Counted from the first letter of the stretch, positions 1-10,743 are shown. The stretch: 64,000 nucleotides of DNA from Cryptomeria japonica (GCF_030272615.1 NC_081407.1:376396877-376460876), one strand, 5' to 3'. The notes: generated from the letters alone by a model not told the origin. Numbers and translations: made by a program.

Positions 1-117
1 CTCTCCCTTCCCCCTCTTCTCTCCCTCTCTCCCTCTCCCTTCCTCCATACCCCTTCTTCTCTCCCAAACCCCCTCTTCTCTCTCTCTTTGTCTCTCTCCC
101 TCCCTCTACCTCTCTCA
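1..117. repeat. Pyrimidine-rich (CT)n low-complexity tract
   Basis: Almost only C and T on the plus strand, in runs of CTCTC, CCCTCT and TTCTCTC. It stops abruptly where the GTGCATACG motifs begin near 120. No coding potential. It may mark sequence just outside the left edge of the transposon that follows. Confidence 0.8.
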
Positions 118-340
118 AGAGTGCATACGAGGTACTAAAACTATTAGTTCCCTTCCTTGTCATAACTTTTTTAAGGCTTAGTAGTGCGTACATGGTACTT
201 ATTACTCACAAGTGCATACGGGGTACTATTCCCATTATTCGTTACCCTGGGAAAAAAAATACCGTTGAGCTTGTCAACATTTTATGGTCTAACAGTGCGT
301 ATGCGGTTATCAATGTAGTGTGTACGCGGTTTATAGACAT
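118..340 (+). repeat. Array of GTGCATACG-like motifs upstream of transposase copy 1
   Basis: Five related motifs can be read: GTGCATACGAGGTACT near 121, GTGCGTACATGGTACT near 184, GTGCATACGGGGTACT near 211, GTGCGTATGCGGTTAT near 295 and GTGTACGCGGTTTATA near 320. They precede the transposase-like gene by a few hundred bases. Clustered short motifs near the ends of plant DNA transposons commonly bind the element's own protein (known for CACTA and related elements); that role here is inferred. A similar cluster lies at 28560-28790. Confidence 0.6.
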
Positions 341-660
341 AGTTTTAGTTTCCCAAGAGCCTCAAAAGAAGTTTTTGAGGTCATTGAAGGCCCCACTAGA
401 ACTGTGTCTGCACTTCTATCACTATTGTATACAAAAAAGTAAGTGAATTTTTTGTTTTTGCATGATTTCAAATGATTGAATTGTTGTATTTTATTAGTTT
501 TTTGTTTTTGCATGGTTTCAAATGATTGAATTGTGATTGTTTAGTAGTTTGATTCCAAAAAATAGTGATAAGATGCATATTTATGGTTATTTATTTATTT
601 TTGAACTTTTCTTTACATATATATGTAATATGATTCTATTTAGGTCAACCGATCTCAACC

Positions 661-2432
661 ATGGGAAAGAACAAGCGAGGAACAATGGAACAATGAGAGG
701 CTCAAAAGGAAAGACAAAGGTAGCATATGAAGAAATTGTGTGACATAAGAACAATGAGAGAAGAAGGTATGTCAACCTCAACATCTCAATTCGATTTACC
801 AAATGAATATAATGCACCTAATGCAATTGAAGAAGAAACATTTGATAATTTACCATTTGAACCTAATGCAATTGAAGAAGAAATATTTGATAATTTACCA
901 TTTGAACCTAATGCAATTGAAGAAGAAAGATTTGATAATTTACCATTTGAACCTAATGCAATTGAAGAAGAAACATTTTATAATTTAACATTTGAACCCA
1001 ATGCAATTGAAGAAAATACCACATTGAATAATCAATTAAATGATGAACATATTACACCTTCATAATGCACCGATGTTTACACCTCCTAGAATCATTCGTA
1101 GGAAACTAAAGTATCTAATTGACACTGATGAGAATATATTGAAGTCATTGCCCAATAAAATGAATGAACGAACTTGTAGGAGAATGGTTAAAAGAATATG
1201 GCAAAACTATTTAAAAAACTTAAATCAAACCACAAGATGTCAATTAATTGTTCAAATGATTAAAAATTTGAATTTTAGAGAGACAATGAAAATTCTAGGC
1301 CTAAGATCATTTGAAAGTAACAGTGAAAGAACTATTGTCAGAAATATATTTGATGCATATCAATCTATTGGTTCAAAATCACATAGTAAAGATTTTAATG
1401 CTACTCGACATGTCATTACATCAACCATAATGAGAAAGAAAATAAAAAAGATCATTTGATAAGCAGAACAAGTAAGTCATTAAATGTTAGTAGAACAACA
1501 TTAAGTAAAACATTAAAGATGCGAGAACAAATAGAGGAACCTAACAATAATTCTCTTTGGGCATTCTCGGGTAGACTACCATGCAAAGACAAGGTTGTTG
1601 TAGATGCACTAAAAACATTAATTGAAAATTTTTGGCATGACAACACAAGAGTATCGCCCAGCCAAAGAGATGTTGTTAGAAGGCGAATTTGGTCTAAAAA
1701 TCATGAGCCACATGCAAAAAACTATTTGGATATGACTCAAAATAAATTTTATGAAAGATTCCTTCAAAAGTTTCCTCAAATAAAAATTTCTCAAAGATTT
1801 TTTGAAATGGCAAAACCTTTTTATGTTAAGATTAATCATGTATGCACCATGTGTTGTTGTAGGATGCATATTGAATTTTCCATGCATTATGATATTTTTC
1901 GTCATATTTGTTCTACTTTGCACACTAACGATGTTTTGTAGGAATGTAATATACAAGCACCTCCTAAGTCAGAAAGAGAATTTATTTCAAGTGTGTTATG
2001 TAATAGACATGATGGTTGCATTTATTATAATATGTTTTGTTTGAAAGGTTCTTGTGTTATATGTGGTGGTTTGCAACATTTACCAAGATGCATACATTTG
2101 GAGAGCACACATGAAATTGGTACGAAACTAGTTTCTTTCAGAAAATACAAGACAATCACATATGGAGGTAAAGATGGAAAAGATTTGAAGAGATGTGAGC
2201 TAGTGAAAAATGATATATGTGTAGCTCAATTTATGAAAATGTTTCAAGAGAAACTAGTTTATGAGTACATAATGCATACACATAGAGCTCGATGGTTAGA
2301 TGAGCAATTCAAGTTGTGTAAGGACAGATTTCCTCTTGGCACCATTGTCTCTATCATTTATTTCACTAAAAATTATACACTACAAACTCAAAATGAAGTG
2401 CAATCCATGTATTATCACTATTTTGTGACTAT
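661..2432 (+). pseudogene. Transposase-like pseudogene, copy 1 (unclassified family), 3'-truncated
   Basis: The likely start is ATG at 661 (MGKNKRG), matching the MGSKQRQ start of the other copy at 31.8-35.0 kb. Readable blocks are an acidic N-terminus with a 15-residue tandem repeat (820-1015), a helical region with NATRHVITSTIM (1040-1445), then in another frame FSGRLPCKDK, ENFWHDNTRVSPSQRD, KPFYVKIN and a Cys-rich CTMCCCRMH (1456-1938), and finally THRARWLDEQFKLC and VSIIYFTKNYTLQTQ (1993-2415). Breaks are a frameshift near 1445-1456 and a TAG at 1939-1941, where the other copy has CAA for Gln. Homology ends near 2415, just before the region holding the candidate catalytic block in the other copy. 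I cannot place the family; a DNA-transposon transposase is the best reading. Confidence 0.65.
820..1015 (+). repeat. 45-bp coding tandem repeat (15-aa unit)
   Basis: Units start at 820, 865, 910, 955 and 1000, an exact 45-bp period, about 4.3 copies. Each encodes close to NAIEEETFDNLPFEP, an acidic unit. The frame is preserved across all copies, so the repeat expanded while the frame mattered or simply in multiples of 45. It lies in the acidic N-terminal part of the transposase-like pseudogene. Confidence 0.9.
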
Positions 2433-2589
2433 TTTGTGTGTCAATGTTTTGTGACTATGTTTTGAGTATATCTGATGTGTCCCTAGTCAATCATAAGAAT
2501 TCTTGATTCTTTTATAATCATGGATAATTATTTGAGTCATTATCAGGTCATAGGGGTCATAGATTGAGACTAGATACAATTTGAGGAAA

Positions 2590-3826
2590 AATTGTCATTG
2601 TTGTCAAAAAAGTTGTCAAGCAACTTCTACATTGCATCGGTAGGGTGTGACTCTCGATGTTCTGGTGCTTCGGGATGCATGACAGGGCCATACCTAGCAT
2701 AAACATGCTCGCGACATCAGTTTGTGCACACGAGGAACATAATCAATTCTAGCCAATCTTGCAACTTTTCCTTGCAAGCAACTGACAGGTTTTTGAGCAG
2801 GCAAAAAAATGCTACTAATGAAAAATGGCTTTGAGTCATCAAAAAATGACATAGGCCATTATAGAGGAACCCCACGCGACCCCACAGGATCAATTAGATC
2901 GACCGTATGTGTCACGGATTCAAAGAAACAGTCCATCAAATTTTGACAATTTTTTGGACTCGGGGCACTTGAGAGATCGCACCGGTAAGGTATGACTCTC
3001 AACATTTTGGTGCTTTAGGATGCACGATGGGGCCATGTCTAGCATAAACATGCCCACCTAGATGCGCTCGTGGCATCGGTTTGTGCACATGAGGAACAAA
3101 ATCAATTCTAGCCAATCTTGAAACTTTTCCTTGCAAGCAACTGATAGTTTTTTGAGCAGGCGAAAAAATGCTACTAATTGAAAATGGCTTCGAGTCATCA
3201 AAAAAAGAGAAAGGCCATTATAGAGGAGTCTCATGCGACCCCACGAGATCAAACAGATTGATCGTATGTGTTGTGGATTGGAAGAAACAGCTTGTCAAAT
3301 TTTGACAATTTTTTGGACTTAGGGCACTTGAGAGATCGCACCGGTAGGGTATGACTCTCGACATTCTGGTACTTTGGGATGCATGAAAGGGCCATGCCTA
3401 GCATAAACATGCCCACCCAGATGATCTCGCGATGTTGGTTTGTGCACACAAGGAACAAAATCAATTCTAGCCAATCTTGCAACTTTTCCTTGCAAGCAAT
3501 TGATGGTTTTTTGAGTAGGAAAAAAAATGCTACTAATTGAAAATGGCTCCGAGTCATTGAAAACCAAGATAGGCCATTGTAGAGAAGCCTCATGGAACCC
3601 CACAGGATCAAACAAATTGACAAAATGTGTCATGGATTGGAAGAAACAGTTCGACAAATTTTGATAATTTTTTGGACTCAGAGCACTTAAGAGATCGCAC
3701 CAGTAGGGTATGACTCTCGACGTTCTGGTGCTTTGGGATGCATAATAGGGCCATGCCTAGCATAAACCAGCCCACCCGGACCCACTCACGATGTTGGTTT
3801 GTGCACACGAGGAACAAAATTTGACC
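2590..3826. repeat. Tandem repeat, ~358-bp unit, about 3.4 copies
   Basis: The marker TATGACTCTCGACATTCTGG and its variants recur with unit phase points at 2641, 2986, 3345 and 3703 (spacings 345, 359, 358). Each unit also carries a GGGCCATGCCTAGCATAAAC-like block, a TTTGTGCACAC block and an AATCAATTCTAGCCAATCTT block. The last unit ends inside this pattern near 3826. Minus-strand open frames across the units are by-products of the repeat. I have a general memory of similar sequence in other plant repeats but cannot name a family. Confidence 0.85.
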
Positions 3827-4214
3827 ATTGCGATCATGAGGGTGCTCTCGCACCAAACACATTGTTGTTTATATTCATATTGTCACTTTTTGTTGTTTAT
3901 ATTCATATTGTTGATTACAAATGCAAATATTCATTTAAATTTATAAAAGGGAAGTCACCAAATACAGTGAATACACAATAATGAATTGAATACAAGGCGT
4001 TTTGTAGGGTTAATTCAACATTTTAGAAATTTTATCAAATCATATTCCATGATTGCAATGCTTTATATCATATATTTTTGTTGTTTATATTCGTATTGTT
4101 GATTACATATGCAAATATTCATTTAAATTTATAAAAGGACAACCACAAAATACAACGAATACAAAATAATGAGCTCATTACACATTTATTGGATCAAATA
4201 TCGATATTTATATA
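3827..4214. repeat. AT-rich flank with a ~70-bp direct duplication
   Basis: A block beginning TTGTTGTTTATATTC occurs at about 3890-3960 and again at about 4079-4150 (offset about 189), both followed by ATGCAAATATTCATTTAAAT and TATAAAAGG. No gene is seen. The stretch ends at the ATATA target duplication of element A (4210-4214). Confidence 0.6.
4210..4214. repeat. Target site duplication of element A, left copy (ATATA)
   Basis: ATATA directly precedes the TGTATACACC start of the left LTR and is repeated at 25669-25673 directly after the right LTR. The surroundings are AT-rich, so chance alone is not negligible, but position and length (5 bp) are as expected for an LTR element. Confidence 0.75.
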
Positions 4215-5274
4215 TGTATACACCTAAAAATGGTCTAAAGATAGTTAATTAAATACGCAGTTATTTGATTAATTCCACTTCCCAATTAATTGAATTCACA
4301 AGCAATTTAATTAATTTATATTCATCTACTAGTAAATAAATCTAAATGATTTATTTATATAGTTCATCTCACATCCCCCTTTGATTAATTAATTCTCAAT
4401 TAATTAATGTCTCCCCATACTAATCAATTCTTCTAATCCCTAATTAAGACTAACAAACTCAAGTTTGTTGAGATTAATTACCATTTTTCAATTATTTGAA
4501 TTTCTAAATTCAAATGAGCACATGGCTCTTGACTTTAACAACCCAACCTAACCATCCCCTAACTTAACCCATTCAATCTAATTTTGGGTCTAACTAAACC
4601 TATCCTATCTTGCACATTCTAACCTCCTTATCCTAACCTCTCATGGTGTGGATATTCTCTCCTTGAGACACATGACACTTTTGCCACATGTCTCCTCCCT
4701 TGGACACTTGCCCTCTCATAAGAAAGGCTCCTTGACACTTGTCACCACAGAGATGACAAGTGTCCCTTCCTCCAACCTCTTCTCCAACTTCCTCAATCTT
4801 GGCCCTTGATATCTTCAGATCAAATCTAGACCATTGATTCCTGCCACCTCAACTTTGGCCTTGGAAATCCTATAAATACCCCTCATTTTGGAGCAATATG
4901 GATCTCATCTCATACCAATTTAGGCATCATTACTATAGGCAATTTGCATTTCAATTATCTAGTAATTAGCTTTTGGATTTATCATAGCATGTTAATCTAG
5001 TTTCTTAAATCATGCATTTCATATCATCTCCATAGTCAATCATGATCAATTAGCTACTCAACTCTTGAGTTGTCACTTTGGAGGTCATTGCTCCGCTGAG
5101 AGCGCATCAATCCAACACCATCAAGGTCCTCAAGAATAGAGGAAAATGGGACATTTCAAGGAAGGCTTATGGTTTCCGTCTTTGATTTAGTTTTGAAATT
5201 AAGCTTTTCAATTATATTATATTGTGTCATTATATGTGTATGCCTCTTATACTAATAAAATTTTTAGCATCACA
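4215..5274 (+). repeat. Element A left (5') LTR
   Basis: Begins TGTATACACCTAAAAATGG and ends TTTTTAGCATCACA, so it has TG...CA ends. I count about 34 differences by eye from the right LTR over 1,060 bp (about 3%). A TATA-like TATAAATA lies at 4871-4878, followed about 30 bases later by the presumed transcription start region. Confidence 0.93.
4871..4878 (+). promoter_or_regulatory. TATA box candidate in element A 5' LTR
   Basis: TATAAATA in CCTATAAATACCCC, about 400 bases before the LTR end. The same box is conserved at 25265-25272 in the right LTR. Its position fits a U3 promoter; use is inferred. Confidence 0.5.
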
Positions 5275-5279
5275 TTAAT

Positions 5280-5297
5280 TGGTGCCCACCGTGGGGC
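5280..5297 (+). other. Element A primer-binding site
   Basis: TGGTGCCCACCGTGGGGC starts five bases (TTAAT) after the 5' LTR, the usual place for a tRNA primer site beginning TGG. I do not assign the tRNA with confidence. Element B has the same TTAAT spacer before its own site. Confidence 0.75.
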
Positions 5298-6250
5298 ATA
5301 GCCCCTTTGATCTTTAACAAGTTTGCTTGTAGGAAATTTCATTGACAGGTTGATTAGCTCTTTCGGAGTGCAGATTAGCTCTTTCAGAGTGCAGATTAGC
5401 TCTCTTGGGCTCCTGAATCATGTTTTTGGCATCTTTTGTGGCGTTCTGGCACCTCACATGACATTTATGGGAGATTCCTCAACTCTATTTTTAATTTTTT
5501 CTATACTTTAGCACTTTCAGTCTGTACTTTAGCATTTTTGGTATGTATGGTGGCATTTTTGGCAAATTTGTCAGCGTTTTCAATCTGTTTAACAGTGTTT
5601 CTGGTTTGTAGAACAATGTTTTTGGTTTGCAGAGTAGCGTTTCTGGTGTGCAGAACAACGTTCTTGGCACATATGATGGTGTTCTTGGTCAATTTGATGG
5701 TGTTTTAAGTTTTTTATTAATTTTGCAAATATTGTATGTTGCATTCCTCATTTCTGCTTCTGGATTGTCATTTTCCCAAACCTAATTTGCAGATTGTTGG
5801 TTTTGCAGGTACTTATTTCGCTGTGAAAGACCAGAGTTATAAACTATTTCGCTGCCAAAGAATGCAATATAAACTACTAACTTTGTTTGCAGTTGTTGGA
5901 TTTTGCACTTATATTTGTTAAATTAGGCACATAGACTAATTACAATGGAAATGAACAAACATGTCTTATGTGTCTTGATGATAGGTGAGTATGCTCTCAC
6001 CATTCTTAGGTGATCAAAAAGCTAGACTCATCCTTTGCTTTCAATAGTGCATATCTTTAGCGGGCCTGTCATAGTGGGAAAAAGTAATCACCCTGTGACA
6101 ACGACCCAAGTGAGTACACCTGGACCTGAGCATTCCAACTCACTATAATAAATAGGCCTCTAATGATTAAAGTCTCAGAGGATGGGATTATTTGAGTTTT
6201 CTCTTTGAGATCTCTCATATCGAGCATTTTGTAGGGCCTCGCAGTCTCAA

Positions 6251-6264
6251 TCACGTTTACGTGA
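6251..6264 (+). other. Leader stem-loop A1
   Basis: TCACGTTTACGTGA forms a perfect 6-bp stem with a TT loop. It is the counterpart of B1 at 10744-10757, where the stem bases differ but pairing is kept with G-U wobbles. Confidence 0.6.
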
Positions 6265-6305
6265 CTACAACTTGTTTCAGTACCTTGTCGGGCTATAGGC
6301 CTCAA

Positions 6306-6319
6306 TCATGCTTGCATGA
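6306..6319 (+). other. Leader stem-loop A2
   Basis: TCATGCTTGCATGA forms a perfect 6-bp stem with a TT loop, 55 bases after A1. Its counterpart in B, TCACGCTTGCGTGA at 10797-10810, differs by one compensated base pair (T-A to C-G). Confidence 0.6.
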
Positions 6320-6559
6320 CTTCAAGGGGTAATTTCAAATGAAATTCCTAACTAAGAACCATAAAAATAGAAGCTACCCGATTCACCTCCGAAAGGGTGA
6401 TAATATTTGTGCAAGAGAGATAGCAACTCTCCCAAGACACTTGCCATATCATGCCCCCATTAGCATTTGGAGTCCGATAATACGGCATTGAGAATCCATT
6501 CCATGAGACTCAGCGGTCGTATTCTGATTAGCTATTGGGTGTGTACAATGATGGAAGCA

Positions 6560-7190
6560 GTTAGCTTCGAGGTATCCTCATACAGTGCCAGAGTATGAAA
6601 AAATGGACATTTTCATAGACAACTTAAATGATCAAATGTGTTATTACTTAAAAATGCAAGGAAATCAAAGTTTTGCAAAAATGATTGATAATGGAATCAG
6701 AATGGAAGAAGCCATGATAAAGAAAGGTGAGTTGAAAATATTCAAAGAAGGAGTTCACCCTCCTAACAACACTAACAACAATAATCACAATGATAAACCA
6801 AAATTTTGGAATAGAAATCATAATGTCGTCAATGACGGGATAGTGGATAACAACAATGTAAAACCAAAGCAACTAGTTTTCAACTTATCCAATCACTCAG
6901 CGACAGCTCAACAAAACAACAATCACCAAAAAGCAACTATCAAAAACTTCTTTCGAAGACAATTTACAAACATTGGTGAACCCCTTGGGTCCACATTAAA
7001 AATAGTCATCGCAAACAAATTGATTATGTTACCAGAAGAAAGAAAATTTGAACCCAAGGTAAAACCTGCTTGGTGGAACAACAACCATTATTGTGATTTC
7101 CATCCAAACTAAGGACACCAAACAAATGCTTGTCAATGATTAAAACATGTCATCCAAGATTTGATTGATAATGGAATAATAAGTATGGAA
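6560..7190 (+). pseudogene. gag: Gag remnant of element A
   Basis: One frame reads VPEYEKMDIFIDNLNDQ, then a region with IDNGIRMEEAMIKKGELK, an Asn-rich stretch with KPKFWNRNHNVVNDG, and KPAWWNNNHYCDFHPN followed by GHQTNAC and LKHVIQDLIDNG. This is the C-terminal half of a Ty3/Gypsy Gag as found in plant Tat-like elements. The CDFH...GH...C pattern stands where the zinc knuckle is expected. Stops at 7110-7112 and within the CQ/LKH stretch near 7140 break it, and the N-terminal part is not readable. It runs without frame change straight into RNase H, so protease and reverse transcriptase have been lost. Confidence 0.75.
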
Positions 7191-7640
7191 TGGAACATTA
7201 CACAACTTCAGGTCTTTGGAGACTCTCAGCTTGTCATCAATCAAATCAATAATGACTATCAAACAAAACATGACAAACTCATGCCTTACAAAAAGATGGT
7301 TGATGACTTCAAGAAATATTTTGTTGAAATAACTTTTGAACAAATTCCAAGAAATGATAACAAAGCAATAGATGCCATGGCAACACTTGCTTCTCTATTA
7401 CAAACACAGGAAAATCAAGAGCGTTATGAATTCCTGGTTGAAGAGTTGTTTTACCCATCTCATAATTATGCTGATTCCCAAACCATTTGTGAACTCATAG
7501 GACATGATTCCTCCCACTATGGCCAAACTTACACATACCTAAAAGATAACATCTTACCTCTTGACTTATCGAAAAATCAAAAGAGAAACTTTATTCCCCA
7601 ATCCTCCCATTATACTCTTGTCACAGATACCGTATTTAAA
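7190..7640 (+). pseudogene. RNase H domain remnant of element A
   Basis: Reads LQVFGDSQLVINQINNDYQT, then LMPYKKMVDDFKKYF, then FEQIPRNDNKAIDAMATLAS. The FGDSQLVI and PRNDNKAIDAMA motifs are those of the extra (archaeal-type) RNase H of plant Tat-lineage Gypsy elements, which lies between reverse transcriptase and integrase. Only its C-terminal part is here, entered directly from Gag sequence. A TGA at 7641-7643 separates it from integrase in the same frame. Confidence 0.8.
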
Positions 7641-7643
7641 TGA

Positions 7644-8111
7644 GGTCTAGACAGTACTCTTTTAAGATGTCTCAAACAAGAAGAATCTGAGAAGGCCTTA
7701 AAGGAAGTCCATAACGGTATTTGTGGCACTCATTCAAGTAGTCTTATCCTTTCGAAAAAACTCATACGCTTGGGCTATTGTTGGCCAACTATGGAATGAG
7801 TTTCTTTTTAGATAGCTAGAACATGTAAACAATGTCAGATCCATGGAAATTGGATCCATGCACCAACACAAGAACTTCATTCTTTAGCAACATCTCAACC
7901 TTTCTGCGAATGGGGACTTGATCTAGTACTAAAGAAAAATCCATGAAATCAATTAGATCGAGAAAAGAAAAGAAAATTTGAACCAAACTGGTTAGATCCA
8001 TTTGTGGTCACAGTAGTATTTGGGTCAGGGGCATATCAGCTATCAACACAAGGTGGAGATCAGCTTGAGGAACTCATCAATAGCATGCATCTGAAGAAGT
8101 TCTATGTCTGA
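7644..8111 (+). pseudogene. Integrase remnant of element A, catalytic core deleted
   Basis: In frame with the RNase H part. The zinc-binding domain is readable: EVHNGICGTHSS supplies the two His (about 7702-7740) and CKQCQIHGN the two Cys (about 7822). Then comes EWGLDLV, which normally leads into the DDE core. Instead the frame goes at once into LKKNP and DREKKRKFEPNWLDPFVVT, VFGSGAYQLST and LINSMHLKKFYV, the C-terminal domain, ending at 8109-8111. The missing core should be a few hundred residues. The joint lies at a shared DLV, as in WGLDLV and GDLVLK, which suggests deletion between short matches. Confidence 0.82.
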
Positions 8112-8240
8112 AAAATCCAAAATAAGTGAAAAAGTAGAAAAATCCAAAAACAGTGCAAAAAGCAGAAAAATCCAAAAACAGTGAAAATAGCAAAAAAAAA
8201 AATTTTTAAAATCAAATATGAGAAAAAGTGCAATACAAAT
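8112..8240 (+). repeat. A-rich ~28-bp tandem repeats after integrase
   Basis: About three imperfect units of GCAGAAAAATCCAAAAACAG follow the integrase stop, then a run of A and T. The stretch ends at the CAAAT duplication (8236-8240) where B inserted. Confidence 0.6.
8236..8240. repeat. Target site duplication of element B, left copy (CAAAT)
   Basis: CAAAT immediately precedes the TGTAGACACC start of B's 5' LTR and recurs at 19182-19186 immediately after its 3' LTR. Confidence 0.88.
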
Positions 8241-9854
8241 TGTAGACACCCAAAAATGGTCAACGCTTGTGAGGTCATACTTTAACATTTGCGCATTGCC
8301 TCATTTTAGGTTTTTGCATCGCATTAACATTTCTCCTATGATTCGTACTTGGTTTTTATCATTTGCGAACATCGAGTCATTCTTCTACATTCTTCAATCA
8401 TCTCGCTCTCAAATTTGGTCTTGTCGACAACATTATCTAATCATGATTTTGATCAATTTTATCTTGTTGCATCAATGTGCATGCTAATTTGTCATCATTT
8501 TGGACATCATCAATCCTAATTAGGGTTTTGTCCTCTTTTCAATCTTGCAATCGATTTGTCATCAATCATTTCTCTCTTATCAATCCTATCATCAATCTTA
8601 TCATTTTGGACATTGTCAAATCCTAATTAGGGTTTTGTCCTCTTGTCAATCTTGCGATTGATTTGTCATCGATCGTTGTCATGTTTGATTTTGTCATTTT
8701 GGCGATCGATTTGTCATCGATCGTGGTCGTTTTCAATCTTGTCGTTTTGCAATCTATTTGTCATCGATTCTTGTCCTTTTGTCAATCTTGTCATTTTGCG
8801 ACTGATTTGTCATCGATCGTTGTCTGTCTCAATTATGTCAATTTGGATCAATTTGTCATTGTTCCTCATCAATTGGCGCATCTATCAATCAAATTATTTT
8901 GTCGCATTGGTCATTTATAAATCATGACATTAATTATCTTCAATCAAGACCTAATTGTCATTTTCGCATTTCTAATTCGTCTTCTAGGGTTTTATGATTT
9001 ATTCATTTAACCTAATTTGCCATTTCTTCCTCTAGGATTACTAAATTATTTATTAATCCTAAGTCTTCTCATTACAATTAAATCTTTATTTAGTTGGCTA
9101 ATTATTCTTCCTCTTGTAAATTAATTAATAAATGACAAATTATTAATTAATTTACCTAATTTCTTCTAGTTTCTAATTTCCTTTTTTTCCATCAATTTCT
9201 AATTCCTATTTTTCATCAATTTCAATTTTCTAATTTCTAAAATTTCTAATTTCTTTTCCCTCCTATTTCATCTCCTAATTCTATGGGAATGACATTTCAA
9301 TTTGTCATAAATTGTCATAATTGATAATCAATCAATTTTGACATGGAATGTGTCATAATTTGTCATCAATTATCAATCAATCAAATTGTACATGGAAAGT
9401 GCATAATTTGTCATATTTGTCATATTGATTTGCAATTTCCATTTGAATTGCATCATGCTAATCTTGTCACTTATCCAATTCTTCTATAAATTGGATGCTT
9501 TTCAATCAAAGCTAATCCCGAATCCCTAATCCGAATCCTTAATCAAACTACCGAACTTATGCTTCTAGTACTCTTGAGCTTTTCATCAATCTTGCTTTCA
9601 ATTGTATGTGCACTTGTAGGTGAGATCCACAAATCCATTGAAGAGGAAAGAACAAAAATGGAGCTGCATGGAAGGAGCATTCAATTCTACATTTGGTTTG
9701 CATAATCTTTCATTTTGAATGCTTTGTTTTCATATCTCTATTGAGTGTGCTTAGAATTAGGTTCATTTGCAATGAGTGCTCTCATAATTGAGTTATCATG
9801 TCTAGTGTTTTGATTGATCTACTTGCTTTGATGATTCCTAATTCTCATGCTACA
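8241..9854 (+). repeat. Element B 5' LTR
   Basis: Starts TGTAGACACCCAAAAATGG and ends TTCTCATGCTACA. It contains runs of GATTTGTCATCGATCGT-type short repeats around 8530-8830. It is 31 bp longer than the 3' LTR, mainly from an extra repeat stretch near 8555-8600. About 29 substitutions by eye over about 1,580 bp (roughly 2%). Confidence 0.93.
9485..9492 (+). promoter_or_regulatory. TATA box candidate in element B 5' LTR
   Basis: TATAAATT in TTCTATAAATTGGATG, conserved at 18812-18819 in the 3' LTR. It lies about 360 bases before the LTR end, comparable with the box in A. Confidence 0.45.
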
Positions 9855-9859
9855 TTAAT

Positions 9860-9877
9860 TGGTGAACCCGACGTGAA
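9860..9877 (+). other. Element B primer-binding site
   Basis: TGGTGAACCCGACGTGAA begins five bases (TTAAT) after the 5' LTR. It shares only the first five bases with the site of A, so the two elements seem to use different tRNA primers. I do not assign the tRNA. Confidence 0.7.
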
Positions 9878-10743
9878 TACTAACCTTATAACCCCTTTAC
9901 TGTGTTTTGGAGTGCTTTCAAGTTGATTTGCAGGTCAAAAACCCAAAAACAAGGTCGTACAGTGCATTCTGGACACTTCTGCACTTGTGTGAAGCATTCT
10001 ACGCCTATGTTGAGCATCTTGCGCCTATGTATGCAACATTCTATGCTTGTGTCAGACATCTTGCGCCTGTGTCATGAGTTCTGTGCTTGTGTAAAGTCCA
10101 GAACAGAGGTAAAAAATGCAGTGTTTACTTGAAATTTTTGGTGTTTTTGCATTCTATTTTCTGTGCTTTGGATTTTGGTACTAATTATTTGTGCAGAAGC
10201 TTGGCATATGCATGGAAAAGACTATAAATCAAACTACTAACATGTGTTATGCAGAATCGATGGTCAAAGACATTAAATCAAACCTCTAACTTGGGTTTTG
10301 CGGGTTGCCTTGGAGAAACAACCAAACTGTGTGTTTGAGATTTTTAATTAGGCACTTAGTGATTTATAAATAGGTGGGAATGAACATTTGTTTTCTTTGA
10401 TTGATAAGTATGACACTCGAGTAGGAGAGTATGCTCTCATCCTTCATAGGGTGATCAGAAATCCAGATCTTCGATACCATGCTTGTGTTGTTGATTGTTT
10501 GTCACCATTAGAGGGCCTGCCTTCCCGACCACTTTGCTTTTGCAAGCAAGTGATAATTGTGAGAAGGGAATGACCCAAAGTGAGTATGGCTAGAATTCCT
10601 TGGCATTCTAACTCACTATAAAAAAATACCCGATGAGCGAAAGCTTTGAAGGAAGTGTTACGTGGGAATTGCAGTTACTTGGGAAGTGATGACCCTTGAA
10701 CTCTTTCCCATATCAACATCTAAGTAGGGCCTCTTGATCTAAA

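Larger units (their letters stand above)
5298..6560 (+). other. Element A leader with short tandem repeats
   Basis: There is no convincing gene. Around 5350-5407 a block near GATTAGCTCTTTCGGAGTGCA occurs about three times. At 5550-5705 a degenerate unit of roughly 27-30 bp, of the type GTTTCTGGTTTGTAGAACAAT, repeats several times. From about 5980 to 6350 the sequence is alignable by eye with B's leader at 10425-10860 (shared GAGTATGCTCTCA, GTGAGTA, AACTCACTATAA, TAGGGCCTC). Confidence 0.65.

Noticed and set aside
3058-3862. Several minus-strand open frames of 60-124 codons in overlapping frames
   Set aside because: They repeat with the 358-bp unit and no frame is preferred; they are shadows of the tandem repeat.
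8530-8830. Clustered GATTTGTCATCGATCGT units as a CRISPR-like array
   Set aside because: Spacing is irregular, units are degenerate, and they are internal repeats of an LTR duplicated at 17880-18150.
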